Part shown: piece after piece, positions 24,009-35,705 of the stretch
How positions within the stretch are numbered: the stretch's first letter is position 1
Layout: the number at the start of each line of letters is the position of its first letter
Assembly: GCA_035236585.1 (NCBI GenBank)
Contig: CP141128.1
Coordinates: 32,780,684-32,844,683, forward strand
Length of the DNA: 64,000 nucleotides
Direction of reading: 5' to 3'
Source of the DNA: Warburgia ugandensis
Taxonomy: Eukaryota > Streptophyta > Magnoliopsida > Canellales > Canellaceae
Notes under the pieces: model-generated
Databases searched by the model: none
The model's input: the letters and a program-made list of their open reading frames with translations, nothing else
Told to the model about the DNA's origin: nothing
Program-made: the position numbers and the translations under genes

Positions 24009-25845
24009 CAAGCAACTTACCCAATTCTTCTTATGCAAGATAACGCTCAAGATCTAAAGTACTTAACTACTTGAAACAATCATTAACAATAATCTTTAAG
24101 CAACATTATTGGTTGAATGGGAAAATACATTAGAAATAGTGCATTTGATACATAGATGTAAATCTAAAAGTAATGTTTTTTCTAAGCTTAAAACTTGAAT
24201 CAAATCAAAGGTAATTAATAAAATGGATGGATGGAATTATGGAACTTGTTATGCAAAACATGGCTAGAATTAGCTCTCAAATTCAAGCAAAAGAAAACAT
24301 GGAATTTAAGGAATGAAATCAATCATTGAAACTTTTCCTTCTCTTGGATATCACTACTAGACAAGGATTAACTTAGATCTTTGATGAATAAGCAAGAAAA
24401 ACTAAGAAGGTCAAACAAAGAACCAAGGGAAAACAAGGTGGATCTATGTGTTTAGACCTAAAGAAGTAAAACAAGAATAGCTAAGCAATGAAAGCCAGAA
24501 TTGAAAACAATGTACAAACCTACAATTGAAGTGCAAAAGCAAAGGAGAAATTGAGGAATCCAAAGGAAGAATAGTCCAAACGAAATCCAAAGCTCCAAAA
24601 GATCCCAAGTTAAGATGCTACTTTAAGGTTTTCTTAAAAAGCCCCTACTTAGAAAAATATGTGGAATGCCTTGGGGATTAATAGATGCTTTGACTTCCAA
24701 TTTGCTGAGGGCTTATTATAAAAGGTAAAGTAGATCTAGATCTAGGGTTCCAATGAAGGAAAGGTACGTGGAGAGTGAGTTGGAGGAATGAACTAAGGAT
24801 GACATCATGGTTGGTTGCCATATGTTTAGAAATGGTGGAGGTGCCATCTTCTTAGGAAGGTGGCATTGAATTTCTTCCCTTCTAATTACACTGTATTTTG
24901 TTGTTTGAAAGGAGAGAGAAATGAGAATAAAAATGGTAAGAATGATGGGAAAGAATCTAGGGTTTTGATGTTGACCCCCACGTGGGCCAATGAACTAAGA
25001 ATGAGAATAAAAATAGATTTAGGAGTTTCCTAATTAGGAAACAACTTAAAAGGCCAACTAAGCATGGGGGAGGCATTACCTTTTTAGGAAGGTGCCTCCC
25101 TCCTTAAGCCAAAATAGTGGAAACCTAATTAGGGTGGGTGGAAAGGATGCCAAATGGAAAGTGGAAATTGGGATTTCTCTCTTTATTGGTCCACCTATGC
25201 ATGATCATTTTACCTTTTACAAACATCTACCAAAACCTTCCAATTATCCATTGAAAATCACACTTTTAGCATGAGATAATTACTTTAATTGGTCCTCCAA
25301 TCATGCGAATCCACGTGGCAAAGCTCCCATGTGGCTTGATGGCATATTCCTTGATGGCTAACTTCCTTGGCTTTAAAGCTTGAATGGATTGGCTTCTTTG
25401 GGTTTCCTAGTTAGACTAGGAAACCTCATTCATGACTCCAATTCTCATGCAAAGTGGTGGAACCTTCAATGCTTCTCATTGCCTTTTTTTGCTTGCCCTA
25501 GGATGGTCTTGAGCCTTGATCACACTTTGGATTGATGCCATTTAGTCTTTTGTATGATCTTTTGATCTTGATCTTCAATTCTCACATTGATCAATCTCAA
25601 CCTTTAGATCACCCTCTTAACACCTACAAAAGATGAAAACCCTTAATTAAATCTTAAAAAATTATTATTCACATACTTATTCTAGATTAGCTCATGAAAC
25701 TATAAAATATCAAACTTTTGAATTATTAGGTAAAAAATGTATGTGTTATGAATTTTCAAAAAAACCCTAAAATAACACCATAATTTATTAGACATGGACT
25801 ACTAATTGAATATTATTATTTATAAAAATTTGAATACTTATGACA

Positions 25846-27819
25846 CAATCGAACTAGAATTTTGCAAGTCCCTATCAAAACATGTGAATAATCATGAAAA
25901 AAAAATGGTTTTTGTTTCATAGGCACTCACGATTTCATTTTGCATATGCAATGAGCCCTTAAACCTCTAGGTTAGCTTTGTGAATGAGTTCATCCTCGTC
26001 AAGGTTTGAAGTGAATATACCTAGAAAATTTCACAAGGTTAAGTCCTGTATGTATCTCAGAGAATTATCATTGATTAGTACTCTACTGACTTTAACTAAT
26101 ATGAATGAGAAATTGTATTGTACAAGTTCCCATATACTAAAGTCATTTTATTCTAGTTATATCTCAGAGTGCAGTGTGCGTATAGGATACATGAGTTAGG
26201 ACTTCTAAGAAGATATGATTATACTCCATTCGGAAGATGTCTTAACCTTAAATTCTCACTAGTATACACTTAGAAATAAAACTCTCAAAGAAAATGTGCT
26301 AAACAACTTCTCTCAATATGTGATTGAATTCAACAAAATCAATAATTCACATAATCTTATGAGCACATGCAAGACAAAGGATTAAGATCCCTAAGAATGG
26401 CTGCCATTACCAAGACAAGTAGGGGAACTTAACCTTAATTCCCTAATATTTATTTCCTCATTAAGGCTATCTTTCACCTTAAGATCAATAGGCCTTTAGA
26501 TAGCATGAAACATAAGCTTGGATAATGGTTTTGTAACAAAGGGTATAAGGATTGAATCTTTCAAATTTGAGTAGAGGTCTTCAATTTAATGCTAGATAGC
26601 TTTAGTTTTAAGTACATTTGAAGTGAATATCTTTTACTTTTTTTCATTTTTCTTCTTCTTTATATTTTTCCCCAAATAAAGGCTTTTTCTATGTAATTAC
26701 TTTGACATTTTTCACTTTTTAGACTTTCATCCTTTCTCTACTTTTTCTAACCTCTCTACTCATTTTGAAAAAATGGGTAATGGATATTTTAACTAGATTT
26801 TTGGTAAAGGTAAATGGGGTTTTAAAAAGAAAAGTCTTACTAAGAGGCTCAAAGGGTCTAACTAGTGGCATAACATACTAGTTAGGCTTTATATTTATAG
26901 CCTTAAACATGGATGCCCTATATCATTTCCTAGGTTTTGTAAAGCCTATATAATTCAATAAATGTTAAGGAAACAAAGTTAGTACTCCTATTGATTCTTA
27001 TCATTTTGACCAAAACAAAGACACTAGTATATTTCAAAGTAATGTTTGTTGAAGAACTTAGGGAATTATTTATAACCCTTAAAAAATGATAGTCTTTAAT
27101 ACTCACTGGGTATATAGGTCTCCAATGATTTCGTCAGGGTCTCTAAGTCACAACCATCTATCTATTTATATTGTGCACTATTGTGTAATTATTTTTTGAG
27201 ATTTAACTTTCATAAAATACTCCAAGACGTGAATAAAATGCAAAGTTAACCACATGCATTTCTATTAAGAAGTTAAAGTACTAGAAATACTAAGCTTCAA
27301 AAAACCAATTCTCATCACAATGAAAGATCTTCTAAATTCAAAACTTGATTCTTTTAAAGAAAATCCAAGATCTCAAAATTTCATGCATATCTACACCCCA
27401 CAACCTAAACTAAACATTGTCCCAATGTTTTGAAATATAGGAAACTTAGATGATAGATGAGTGATGTAGAAAAGTGAGACTCTTTAAGCCTTGGGTTGCC
27501 TCTCAGTGAGTGCTAAGTTCAATGTCTTCAAACAAACATATAATGCCTTGATGAATGCTGATCCTATGATTTATGCAGGTGTCATGTGACATGCTAAGAT
27601 GGTCCTAGTATATAGGTTCCTCTAACAATATCTCCTCTATTTTGAGGTTGACGAACTCTAGCTAGGGTTTCAACCTTTGCCCATTGACTTTGGAAATCTC
27701 AACATCCTTTTCCATCTCGATGGCTGCATTAGGGTAAACAATACATACTAAAGTGACATGCCTATAGGAGTTTTAAATGTAGTACGATAGGTTCATAAAG
27801 GATGACTAAACCTCAATGA
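25846..27819 (-). other. Element B region downstream of integrase, non-coding
   Basis: No open frame with recognisable motifs. On the minus strand, the GGCAACCC word near 27490-27505 resembles a stretch that commonly follows integrase in Athila/Tat-type elements. Bases 26640-26760 are pyrimidine-rich on the plus strand. An env-like frame, present in some Athila elements, is not visible. Confidence 0.45.
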
Positions 27820-28640
27820 CTAGTATTTTCTCTTTGGAGTAACAATCTTTTCTAAAATATGCTTTATTTCTCTATTAGACAGCTCTACTTGTCCACTACT
27901 TAGAGGATGATAACGAGTAGTTATTCTATGGGTAACACCATATTTCTTCATTAAGTTCTCAAATAGCCTATTACAAAAATGTTTACCCCCATCACTAATT
28001 ATGACCCAAGTTGTACCAAAATGTGCAAATATATTTTCTTTTAAGATCTTGACCCCCACTTTGTGCTCATTAGTTTTATAATGCACAGCTTCCATCTATT
28101 TTCACACATAGTCTACCCTCACAAGGATGTAGAGATAATCTAAAGAGTTGCAAAAAGGTCCTATAAAATCAATGCCCTAAAGATCAAAAGGCTTAATTAT
28201 AAGAATAGGTGCAAGGGCATCATATTCCTTTTTGCTATGTTCCCTAACTATTGACATTTAGCATAGGCTAAGTAGTAAGCATGTGAATCCCTTAAAATGG
28301 TGGGCCAATAAAAGCCACAGTATAAAATATTTGTACCTATCATTTTTGGAACTAAAATGGCCCTCGCATGCATGGTCATGATAGAAGGAAATGATCATAT
28401 GATGCTCATTATCTGGTATACATTTTTAAATGACCTGATAAGGATAGTACTTAAACAAGTATGGATAGTCCCATGTAAAGTGCTTAAACTTAGCAATAAA
28501 TCATTTTTTATCTTATTTTGACCAATGGTTAAGCATTTGTCCTATGAAAAGATAATTAACAACATATGCATGCTAATGAAATTGGGAAATGTACAACAAC
28601 TGTTCATCTAAAAATGTCTCTATTGTAGGTATTTTTACCA
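27820..28640 (-). pseudogene. Element B integrase remains
   Basis: Reading leftwards, a decayed N-terminal zinc-binding module appears near 28320-28220 (GFYWPTILRDSH, then AKCQ before a stop). Next come the first catalytic Asp in GIDFIGPF near 28165, the second Asp in WVIISDGGKHFCN near 27990 and the catalytic Glu in SSGQVELSNREIK near 27890. The last 91 codons are open. All three D,D-E residues are present, but stops upstream destroy the frame. Its role was to insert the cDNA into the genome. Confidence 0.85.
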
Positions 28641-29334
28641 GTAGACTGTGCAACTAATCTGGATAAATGGTCTACTATAACATTTTACAAACCCTTCTTA
28701 TCTTGAATTTCTAAATTGAATTCATGTAGCAATAGTGTCCATTAGATCAGCCTAGGCTTGGCATCTTTCTTAAAAAGAAGATATCTCAATGCTGCATGAT
28801 CTGAGTATACTATGACCATAGATCCTAGAATGTAAGGTCTAAATTTATCTAGAGCAAATACAACTACCAACAACTCTTTTTCTGTAGTTGAATAATAGAG
28901 TTGGGCATCATTGAGTGCTTGTTGGCATAATATATCATGTGGGAAAGTTTATTAGTACACTGCCCTAACACATCCCTGATCACATAGTCCAAAGCATCAA
29001 ACATTATCTCAAATGGTGAGCTTTGGTCTTGCAATCAAATGATAGGTGCACAAGTTAGTTCAGCCTTTAGGTGCTCAAATGCTTTCATGCAATCATCATC
29101 AAAGTTAAAAGTTGCCTTCTTCATAAGTAAATTACATTGGGGATTAGCAATTGTACTAAAATCCTTACTGAATCTTCTATACAAACCAGCATAGCCTAAA
29201 AATAAGTGGATTTCCTTCACCATCCTTACATTAGGAAGGTTAGAAATTAAATTCACTTTGCTTTTTCTACCTTCATACCATTGCGTGATATGCTGTGGCC
29301 TAGAACAATTCCATTTTAAACCATGAAATGACAT
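28641..29334 (-). pseudogene. Element B RNase H and RT/RNase H junction remains
   Basis: An open stretch of 99 codons (29334-29035) carries the RT thumb/connection pattern: IHLFLGYAGLYRRFSKDFS, then a NLLMKKATFNFDDDCMKAFEHLK segment. Leftwards, the RNase H-like domain continues with [15 protein letters not shown] near 28880 and [20 protein letters not shown] near 28790. Stops are frequent. It normally degrades the RNA strand of the RNA:DNA hybrid. Confidence 0.8.
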
Positions 29335-30344
29335 TTTTCCTAGTTTAGCACTAAGTTCTTTTCTTAAAACCTAGCAAGCACAAGTTTTAAATGGTGTAGG
29401 CATTAATCACAAGAAGAACTAAACATAAGAAATCATCCATAAAACCTCTAGAAATCTCTTTACCATATTTGAAAATATGCTCGACATACACTTTGAAAAG
29501 TAGTTGGAGCATTGCAATGTTCAAAAGGCATACAACTGTAGGCAAAAGTCCTAAAATGGCAGGTGAAGGTAGTTTTCTCCTAGTCCTTAAGTGCTATGGG
29601 GATTTGGTTATAGCTAGAGTAACCATCAAGAAACAATAATAACTATAAGCAGCTAACCTTTCTAGCATTTGGTCAATAAATGAAAGAGGAAAGTGGTCTT
29701 TCCTCATGACCAATTTTAGTTTTTAGTAATCTATACAAACTCTCAACCCGGTGTTCATTCAAGTGGGGACTAACTCATTATCCTCACTTTGGATTACCAT
29801 GACTACAGACTTCTTAGGGACAACCTAAATTAGGCTAACCTAAATGCTGTTAGATACATGGTAGATGACACCAACATTTAAGAGTTTAAGAACTTCATCT
29901 CACACTACCTCTTTCATATTAACGTTTCAGTCTCCTCTGTGTTTCCATAGATAACTTAACATTTTCCTCTAAATGGATTCTAAGCATACACACAACAGGG
30001 AAAATTCCTTTGATATCTGCTATGGTCCACCCTAAAGCTATCTTATGTTCTTTTAGAACATCAAGAAGCTTACCTTCATGTTCTTTACCAAGATCTGAGG
30101 CTATGATTATAGGCAAGGTTTCATCGGCCCTAAGTAAGAATATTTCATATTTTTAGGTAATGGCTTAAGGACCAAGTAGATGGTTTTTCTCTGAAGGTAG
30201 TGGGATAGAATTGGAAGGATGAAGTTGTTACTCTAAAGGTCCCCATTTAGAGGTATCCATTATGGGTGTAACACCTCAAAGATTATTTACCTCTTCAATA
30301 GATTTGTCTATATCAAAGTCAAAGTTAAAGTGTGCTTGACATGT
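29335..30344 (-). pseudogene. Element B reverse transcriptase remains
   Basis: The stretch from 30116 to 29919 is open and reads IIIASDLGKEHEGKLLDVL, then HKIALGWTIADIKGI. This is the conserved linker into RT of Athila/Tat-type elements. The palm continues in several frames. The active-site motif FMDDF is intact at 29443-29429. The upstream end at 30344 stops inside CQAHFNFDFDIDKSIEEVN because D1 is inserted there; the preceding residues are at 36961 onwards. Confidence 0.8.
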
Positions 30345-31260
30345 TGTGACGACCCGAGTTTTTCCATGCATTTTTAAATGCAAGATCTGATTCCTAAGGC
30401 CGGATGCATCCCTTTTTGAAAACCATTTTATGAAAACAATGCAATGCAGCAAAAAATCTTTTGTTTTAAACTCATTTTGAAAACCCCATGTGTCATTTGC
30501 TTTCACAACAACCAAAGTAGTTTTTGAAAAACTTCAGAAATCATAAATGTTTTCCCAAGTCTATCCAGTCACAGCTCATAGTCCAACTGTAAATAAATAC
30601 AATACATGTCCAAAGGGTAGAGTGTTTACTTACATGTATAATTATCTCCTTTTGATTTTTCTTGCTCGTAGCACTAACATTTCCTGAGGCGTCTTGTACT
30701 CGTGAATGGAGCTGTCCTGAAAAATGTTAAGGATTGGGTGAGTATACACTATACACTGTAGGAGTCTATCACTACTAGTTTTACAATGCATGCTAGTTAG
30801 CCTCCTACTGAGCATGCATTGTAAAACTAGTAGTGATAGACTCCTACTGAGTATAGTGTATACTCACCCAATCCTTAACATTTTTCAGGATAGCTCCATT
30901 CACAAGTACAAGACGCCTCAAGAAATGTTAGTGCTACGAGCAAGAAAAATCAAAAGGAGACAATTATACATGTAAGTAAACACTCTACCCTTTGGACATG
31001 TATTTGTATTTATTTACAGTTGGGCTGTGAGCTGTGATTGGATAGACCTGGGAAAACATTTATGATTTCTAAAGTTTTTCAAAAACTACTTTGGTTGTTG
31101 TGAAAGCAAATGACACTCGAGGTTTTCAAAATGAGTTTAAAACAAAAGATTTTCCTCTACATTGCATTGTTTTCATAAAATGGTTTTCAAAAAGGGATGC
31201 GTCTCGCCTTAGAAATTAGATCTTGCATTTAAAATGCATGGGAAAACCCGGGTCGTCATA
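30345..31260. repeat. Large inverted repeat (2 x 450 bp, 16-bp spacer)
   Basis: The left arm (30345-30794) is close to the reverse complement of the right arm (30811-31260). Around the centre, ACAATGCATGCT faces AGCATGCATTGT. At the outer ends TGTGACGACCCG faces CGGGTCGTCATA. Only scattered substitutions are visible. Both arms are the R/U5-like end of the D LTR. A transcript through it could fold into a hairpin of about 450 bp. Confidence 0.9.
30848..30866 (+). other. TGAG...CTCA hairpin in D1 arm
   Basis: TGAGTATA and TATACTCA form a perfect 8-bp stem around GTG, about 0.4 kb before the LTR end. The 3' LTR copy near 36559 has lost one base of the stem. Confidence 0.65.
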
Positions 31261-31261
31261 G

Positions 31262-31276
31262 TTGGCATCAGAGCCC
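31262..31276 (+). other. Primer-binding site of D1
   Basis: TTGGCATCAGAGCCC begins one base after the direct arm end. It differs by one base from the usual plant initiator-Met PBS core (TTGGTATCAGAGCC). It shows that the direct arm really is the 3' end of a 5' LTR. Confidence 0.75.
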
Positions 31277-34197
31277 AAGTTTTATCCTTTCACAGCCAGT
31301 CCAGCATGTTCAAGGGTCATAGACAATAGAGAAAATCAAGAAGAAGTAGTATAAACAGAAGTAGTAGAGATGACTACAATTTGAGGATTACAATATTAAT
31401 GCTCAAGGCATTTTACCATAAACAAATAAGTGAAAAAGGAGATGGGTCTAACAAATACTTAGATATTGGATGGCTTAAATCTTATCAATAAGGATTGTTG
31501 TGTAGTGGTGCAAACAGGGAACCTCATATATAAATTAGATTATGATGAGAATGATGAATGAACATGTTAGTGAACTTGTTAGTGGATAGTTCTGACCTGT
31601 AATAGAGTAATCTCACCAAAGGTGAGAAAATCAAAGAGCCTAGATGGCTATCTTACCCTTCTAAAGAATATTAGAATATGAATATGATTGGGGATGTAAA
31701 AGACGGACTTTGAGAAGATTTTGATGATAATCTAATAGGGATGAGCATACAAGATTATACTAGGAGATAACTGTGACTCCTACAAGATCACAAAGGTATG
31801 GATCCTAAAGGACTTAGCTCAATTTTTGATAACTTCATTGGAGTCTTATGAAGAGTGAAGTGCTATCTAATAATGACAGCTTGAGTATAATGGAGGAGAT
31901 CAGAAGATGTACAATTGACATATTAGGTGATTAAGAGGAACATAACACGAATATGATAGGGAAATGTATTCGACCGAGTTACTAAAAGATTTTGATGATA
32001 ATACTAGGGATGATAGATCTGTAACAATAGATTGATCCTAATAGGGACTTATAAGAGAAATTGATCTAGGTAGACAAAAATGAGGAATTTAGAGAAAGAG
32101 ATAGAGATGTAACTATAAGTATTCGATGAATATTGAATATTCAAAAGAAGAAGATCATGACTTTATGGAGATACATACTTTCATCTTGAGTCCTATGGGA
32201 AGGTAAATCAATCAAATTCGAAGGAATAATACTAGTTGAGTTGGTAATTTGCTTGTCAAAGTAAAAAAGTATAATAGAGATAAAGCAGATGGGATTTAAA
32301 ACTTTGAGTAGAGTATCGAATTTAAGGATATTATGTTGCAAGAAATTTTCGAAGAGGAATGGTGATTAACTAGAAATTAAATTCTACAAGTGGTTTGATG
32401 GTTATATTAACTGTTCCATTAACGTATGAGAAACACTAGTGGTTGTAGTTTAGAAAAAGGAAAAGTTGATAATATCCTAGCTTGCCACTACATGAGTAAG
32501 GAAAAGGAAAAGTTGATAATATCCTACCTTGCCACTACATGAGTAAATAAAGTTATATTAAAAAAGGAATTAGGCCAGGACAGTGACTTGTCCATTTGTC
32601 TTTCTTCAGCAAGTAGGGTACCATCAAGGATCGAATTGAGGTCTTGCTATCATAGATTTGGGAGAGAAAATATCTTAAGACCATTATTTAATCATTACCT
32701 TTAGAGTATTGTTGACTCAATAAAGGTATCCCACCCTACTTAATCAAATATGTTAGTAGTCGAAGTTATAAACTCGGAGGAATATTATAAGTATTTAGAC
32801 ATGAGTTCTATCTAAATGAAGTTACTTGTTAGACTAAGTCATTTGAGGGTATGAGGTCAGTTGATTATGCCACATCATAAAGGAGCTGCGAGTACAATGA
32901 ATATAGTAACAACTGAGGCAGAAGCAAAAATAAGGAGCGATCTCCACCAATGAGACAGATTTTTCTAAACCTAAATAGATACCATGACAAACCATAGAAA
33001 TCACTGTGGGTCTGAAAGACGCTGCTGACTTGGATTGAAAAGAAAGGCAAACAAGCACTGATCGCTTTAGAGAGACCATTGAGCTTATAACCTATACATC
33101 TGGACAAAGATCAACAGGTAATCAAATAAATTCTCTTTCTATATGTCTACAAAAATGTTCTATGCTTACCTGAGTATTTTTCAAATTTGATGAATTAATA
33201 GCTCCAGCATAACTTGATGTAGTAGCTATTGAACGAGAACTGCTATTATAAGCTAAGTATGAGGAGGCACTTGAAAGATAAAATTTGAGAAATTAAGAAA
33301 ACCACGACTTATGAGGATACCTCATAACAATACCGACTGCATGGTTGAAAATAAAGCCTTGATAAATGATTGAACAATATATTGATATAGGGAATGGAAG
33401 GAGAAAAGTTGAGGTGGCCAGAACATTATAAGGTAACATTTGAGGTTACGTTGCCTTTAGACAAAAAGATAGTTATTATGTGCATATACTAAGTACGAAA
33501 AATTAATTGAAGGAATTTCCTAAGGACTAACCCTACTAGATTGAGTATAGAACTTTTGGACTGAAAGATTACGAAGAAAACCATCAAGCAAAGAAAGGAC
33601 AAAGAGGATAATGACAAAGGATTCAACCATGACCTAGTAAGGGTACTCGGTTATGAATAAGAGACTTTTTGCATAAATGGGAACATTATTAGAAATCCTA
33701 TGACAAATTGATGTGAATAGTGAGATAGGCCTCTGGACGAGAACATTTGACCCGTGATGATGAAGAGATCACTAGATGGAAGACAAGAGGAAAAAGGGAT
33801 TATCCCATGCTATTCAAAAAGGACTATGAGAAATAAGATCATATAATCTCAAAGAAGTATGAAGTATATGAGTAGGAGAGTATGGTCATCTAAGGAGACT
33901 ATCCTATACATGATGAGAGAAGTGTAGGCATCTAAGGATTTCAAGATAGATGACTTATAGCTAGAAATTGGTATTGGGAAACTGGCACGTATGGGAGTAT
34001 GCATCAGAGTAGGCAGCGAAAGCGGCCCTTATGGGTAAGGCCTTGTAGAAGGAACAATAAAATGATAAATTGAGGTTGAGCCTATATTTGATTCCTAAGG
34101 GAGAATGCATTCACCAAGAAGTTATCTAAGAGACAAAATATCTTGAAGATGATAATTTATGGAATTTCGAGGATGAAATTCTTTCAAGGGGTAATAA
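31277..34197 (+). other. D1 internal region without recognisable gag-pol
   Basis: About 2.9 kb, strongly purine-rich on the plus strand. I could not find capsid, zinc-knuckle, protease, RT or integrase motifs in any frame. The last 50 bases carry GAATTTCGAGGATGAAATT and AAGGGG, which match the end of pol plus PPT of the chromovirus-type elements (compare C1 near 43050-43019 on the other strand). This fits a large non-autonomous derivative, or an element whose coding has decayed beyond recognition by eye. Confidence 0.6.
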
Positions 34198-34572
34198 TGT
34201 AATGCCTTGAGCAATTTACGCTATTTTGCATCCAGTTAACACAAATGAATTGGACATTCTATGGGAAATGAACCATGTTTAATGTTTTACTTTATTTAAA
34301 ATATTAAATGAAGGAATTTTTAAGAAACCTTAGTACCATTAGATTCTACTTGAAAAATGGAATCCAACACCTCAAAGAACGCTAAAAACGGAGTTTGTAT
34401 GAAGAAGTTATGGCTGTTTAAAGATTAGGGGCATTTCTGTAATTTAAATTAAAAATGAAAAAGACAGAAAACGTAGGGGGCCGTTTTGATAACGACACCC
34501 CGTCTTTTTCTTCCTCTAGATTTCTCCAGAAACCCTAATTTCCAGAGGTTTCTGCCACCGCCATAGTAAGGC

Positions 34573-34580
34573 TATAAAAA
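34573..34580 (+). promoter_or_regulatory. Predicted TATA box of D1 3' LTR
   Basis: TATAAAAA in GGCTATAAAAAGCCC, followed by a pyrimidine-rich leader, about 375 bp into the LTR. It is the position equivalent to the D2 TATA box. The 5' end of D1 lacks this part, so D1 itself has no complete upstream promoter. Confidence 0.6.
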
Positions 34581-35559
34581 GCCCTTTTCCCTCCTCCTCA
34601 GCCATCCCTTTATCCTCCACCTTCTCCGAAGATTCAAGGGAGGATTCCTGCAGCTAGGGTTTCAGCATGAAGAAACCCCACCTCCGGCAATGGGCATCAC
34701 TCCAGACCTACCCAGGTAAGCCCCTCACGACTCCCCTCTGTTTTCCCTTCTTCCTTGTCCAGATCCAAGCCAGATCTGGGTATTTTCCAGTTGGGAAGCA
34801 CGAAGTAAACCCAGACTCGATGGGTCTATTGACCCATTGAGCCAGACACTGCCCAGGTTCCCCCTCCTCTTCGCTTCCACTTCCCCAGGTCAAATCCAGG
34901 CCGGATCTGGCTAGAAATCGCAGGACCCAGAATCGGACCAACGAAGGAGATGATCCTAAGCGTGGTGCATGATGCACACCCAATTGAGCCCCATGGACAG
35001 ACTCAGGCACGCGACTGTGCATGGGCGCGCGCGACTGTGTATGGGCGTGGCCTCAGTGCGTCCTAGGCACAGTCCTGGTTCGACCGGGATGCATGGATGG
35101 CCCGAGAGCCAAGGCGCATTTCATCTACGCCAAAGGTGCGTTCACACTATGCCATCCAGGAAGCACATCATAGCGTCACTTGGGCATGCATGTGTGCGTG
35201 CAAACACGGTCTCTGGCACGGCCTTTGGGCATGAACGACGTGCAGGCATGGGTTCTAGTTCGTCCAGGGCATGCACACATCTTAGAAACCATGATGCGTG
35301 GACCTAATGAGACTATAAAATTAGGATCATAGGACCATTTATAGAGTCTAACCATTGAGAAGTATATCCATATCATAGGATATAGCCTGACAATGAATTA
35401 GGCAAGGACCCATGGACCCTAAAAGGTAGATCTAGCGATCTAATTTCTAAATAGATCAAAATTGATAAGGACTCCTTGTTATCCATTCATATCCAGGAGT
35501 TTATAAATGAGACCCAGGGTCGGGTTGAGTGATGAAGGACACGAGTCCAGGAGACTTCG

Positions 35560-35705
35560 AGGTAGGTGCTATATCGCTACTAGACTTTTCAAAAGAACCC
35601 ATGATGTTTTGATGTAGGTGCTCTATTGCTACTAGACTTTTTAAAAGAACCCATGATGTTTTGATGCAGGTGCTCTATCACTACTAGACTTTTAAAAAGA
35701 GCCCA
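35560..35705 (+). repeat. Short direct triplication in D1 3' LTR
   Basis: Three tandem copies of a unit of about 57-58 bp, each holding CTATCGCTACTAGACTTTT or a one-base variant and then AAAAGA(A/G)CCCATGAT. D2 has this unit once (near 8530-8575). Confidence 0.75.

Larger units (their letters stand above)
21325..25845 (-). mobile_element. A-family LTR A2, minus strand, split by A3
   Basis: The plus-strand left edge TGTAGCTTTAATATT is the reverse complement of the A LTR end (AAAGCTACA type). The right edge (TTGAATACTTATGACA) is the reverse complement of the LTR start. A3 interrupts it at 22095-24008. On both sides of A3 the sequence follows A1 in reverse, for example the TTATCTTGCAT block at 20107-20117 against 24040-24050. 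A2 abuts the 3' side of element B in the same orientation and could be B's 3' LTR, but no PPT is visible at 25846 and no target duplication supports a separate insertion. Confidence 0.65.

Noticed and set aside
21325-25845. A2 as the proven 3' LTR of element B
   Set aside because: Orientation fits, but no polypurine tract borders 25846 and no matching 5' LTR is visible at the right end of B.
34708-35307. Open frames of 104 and 112 codons
   Set aside because: They lie in the GC-rich patch of the D1 3' LTR and have no homology I recognise.
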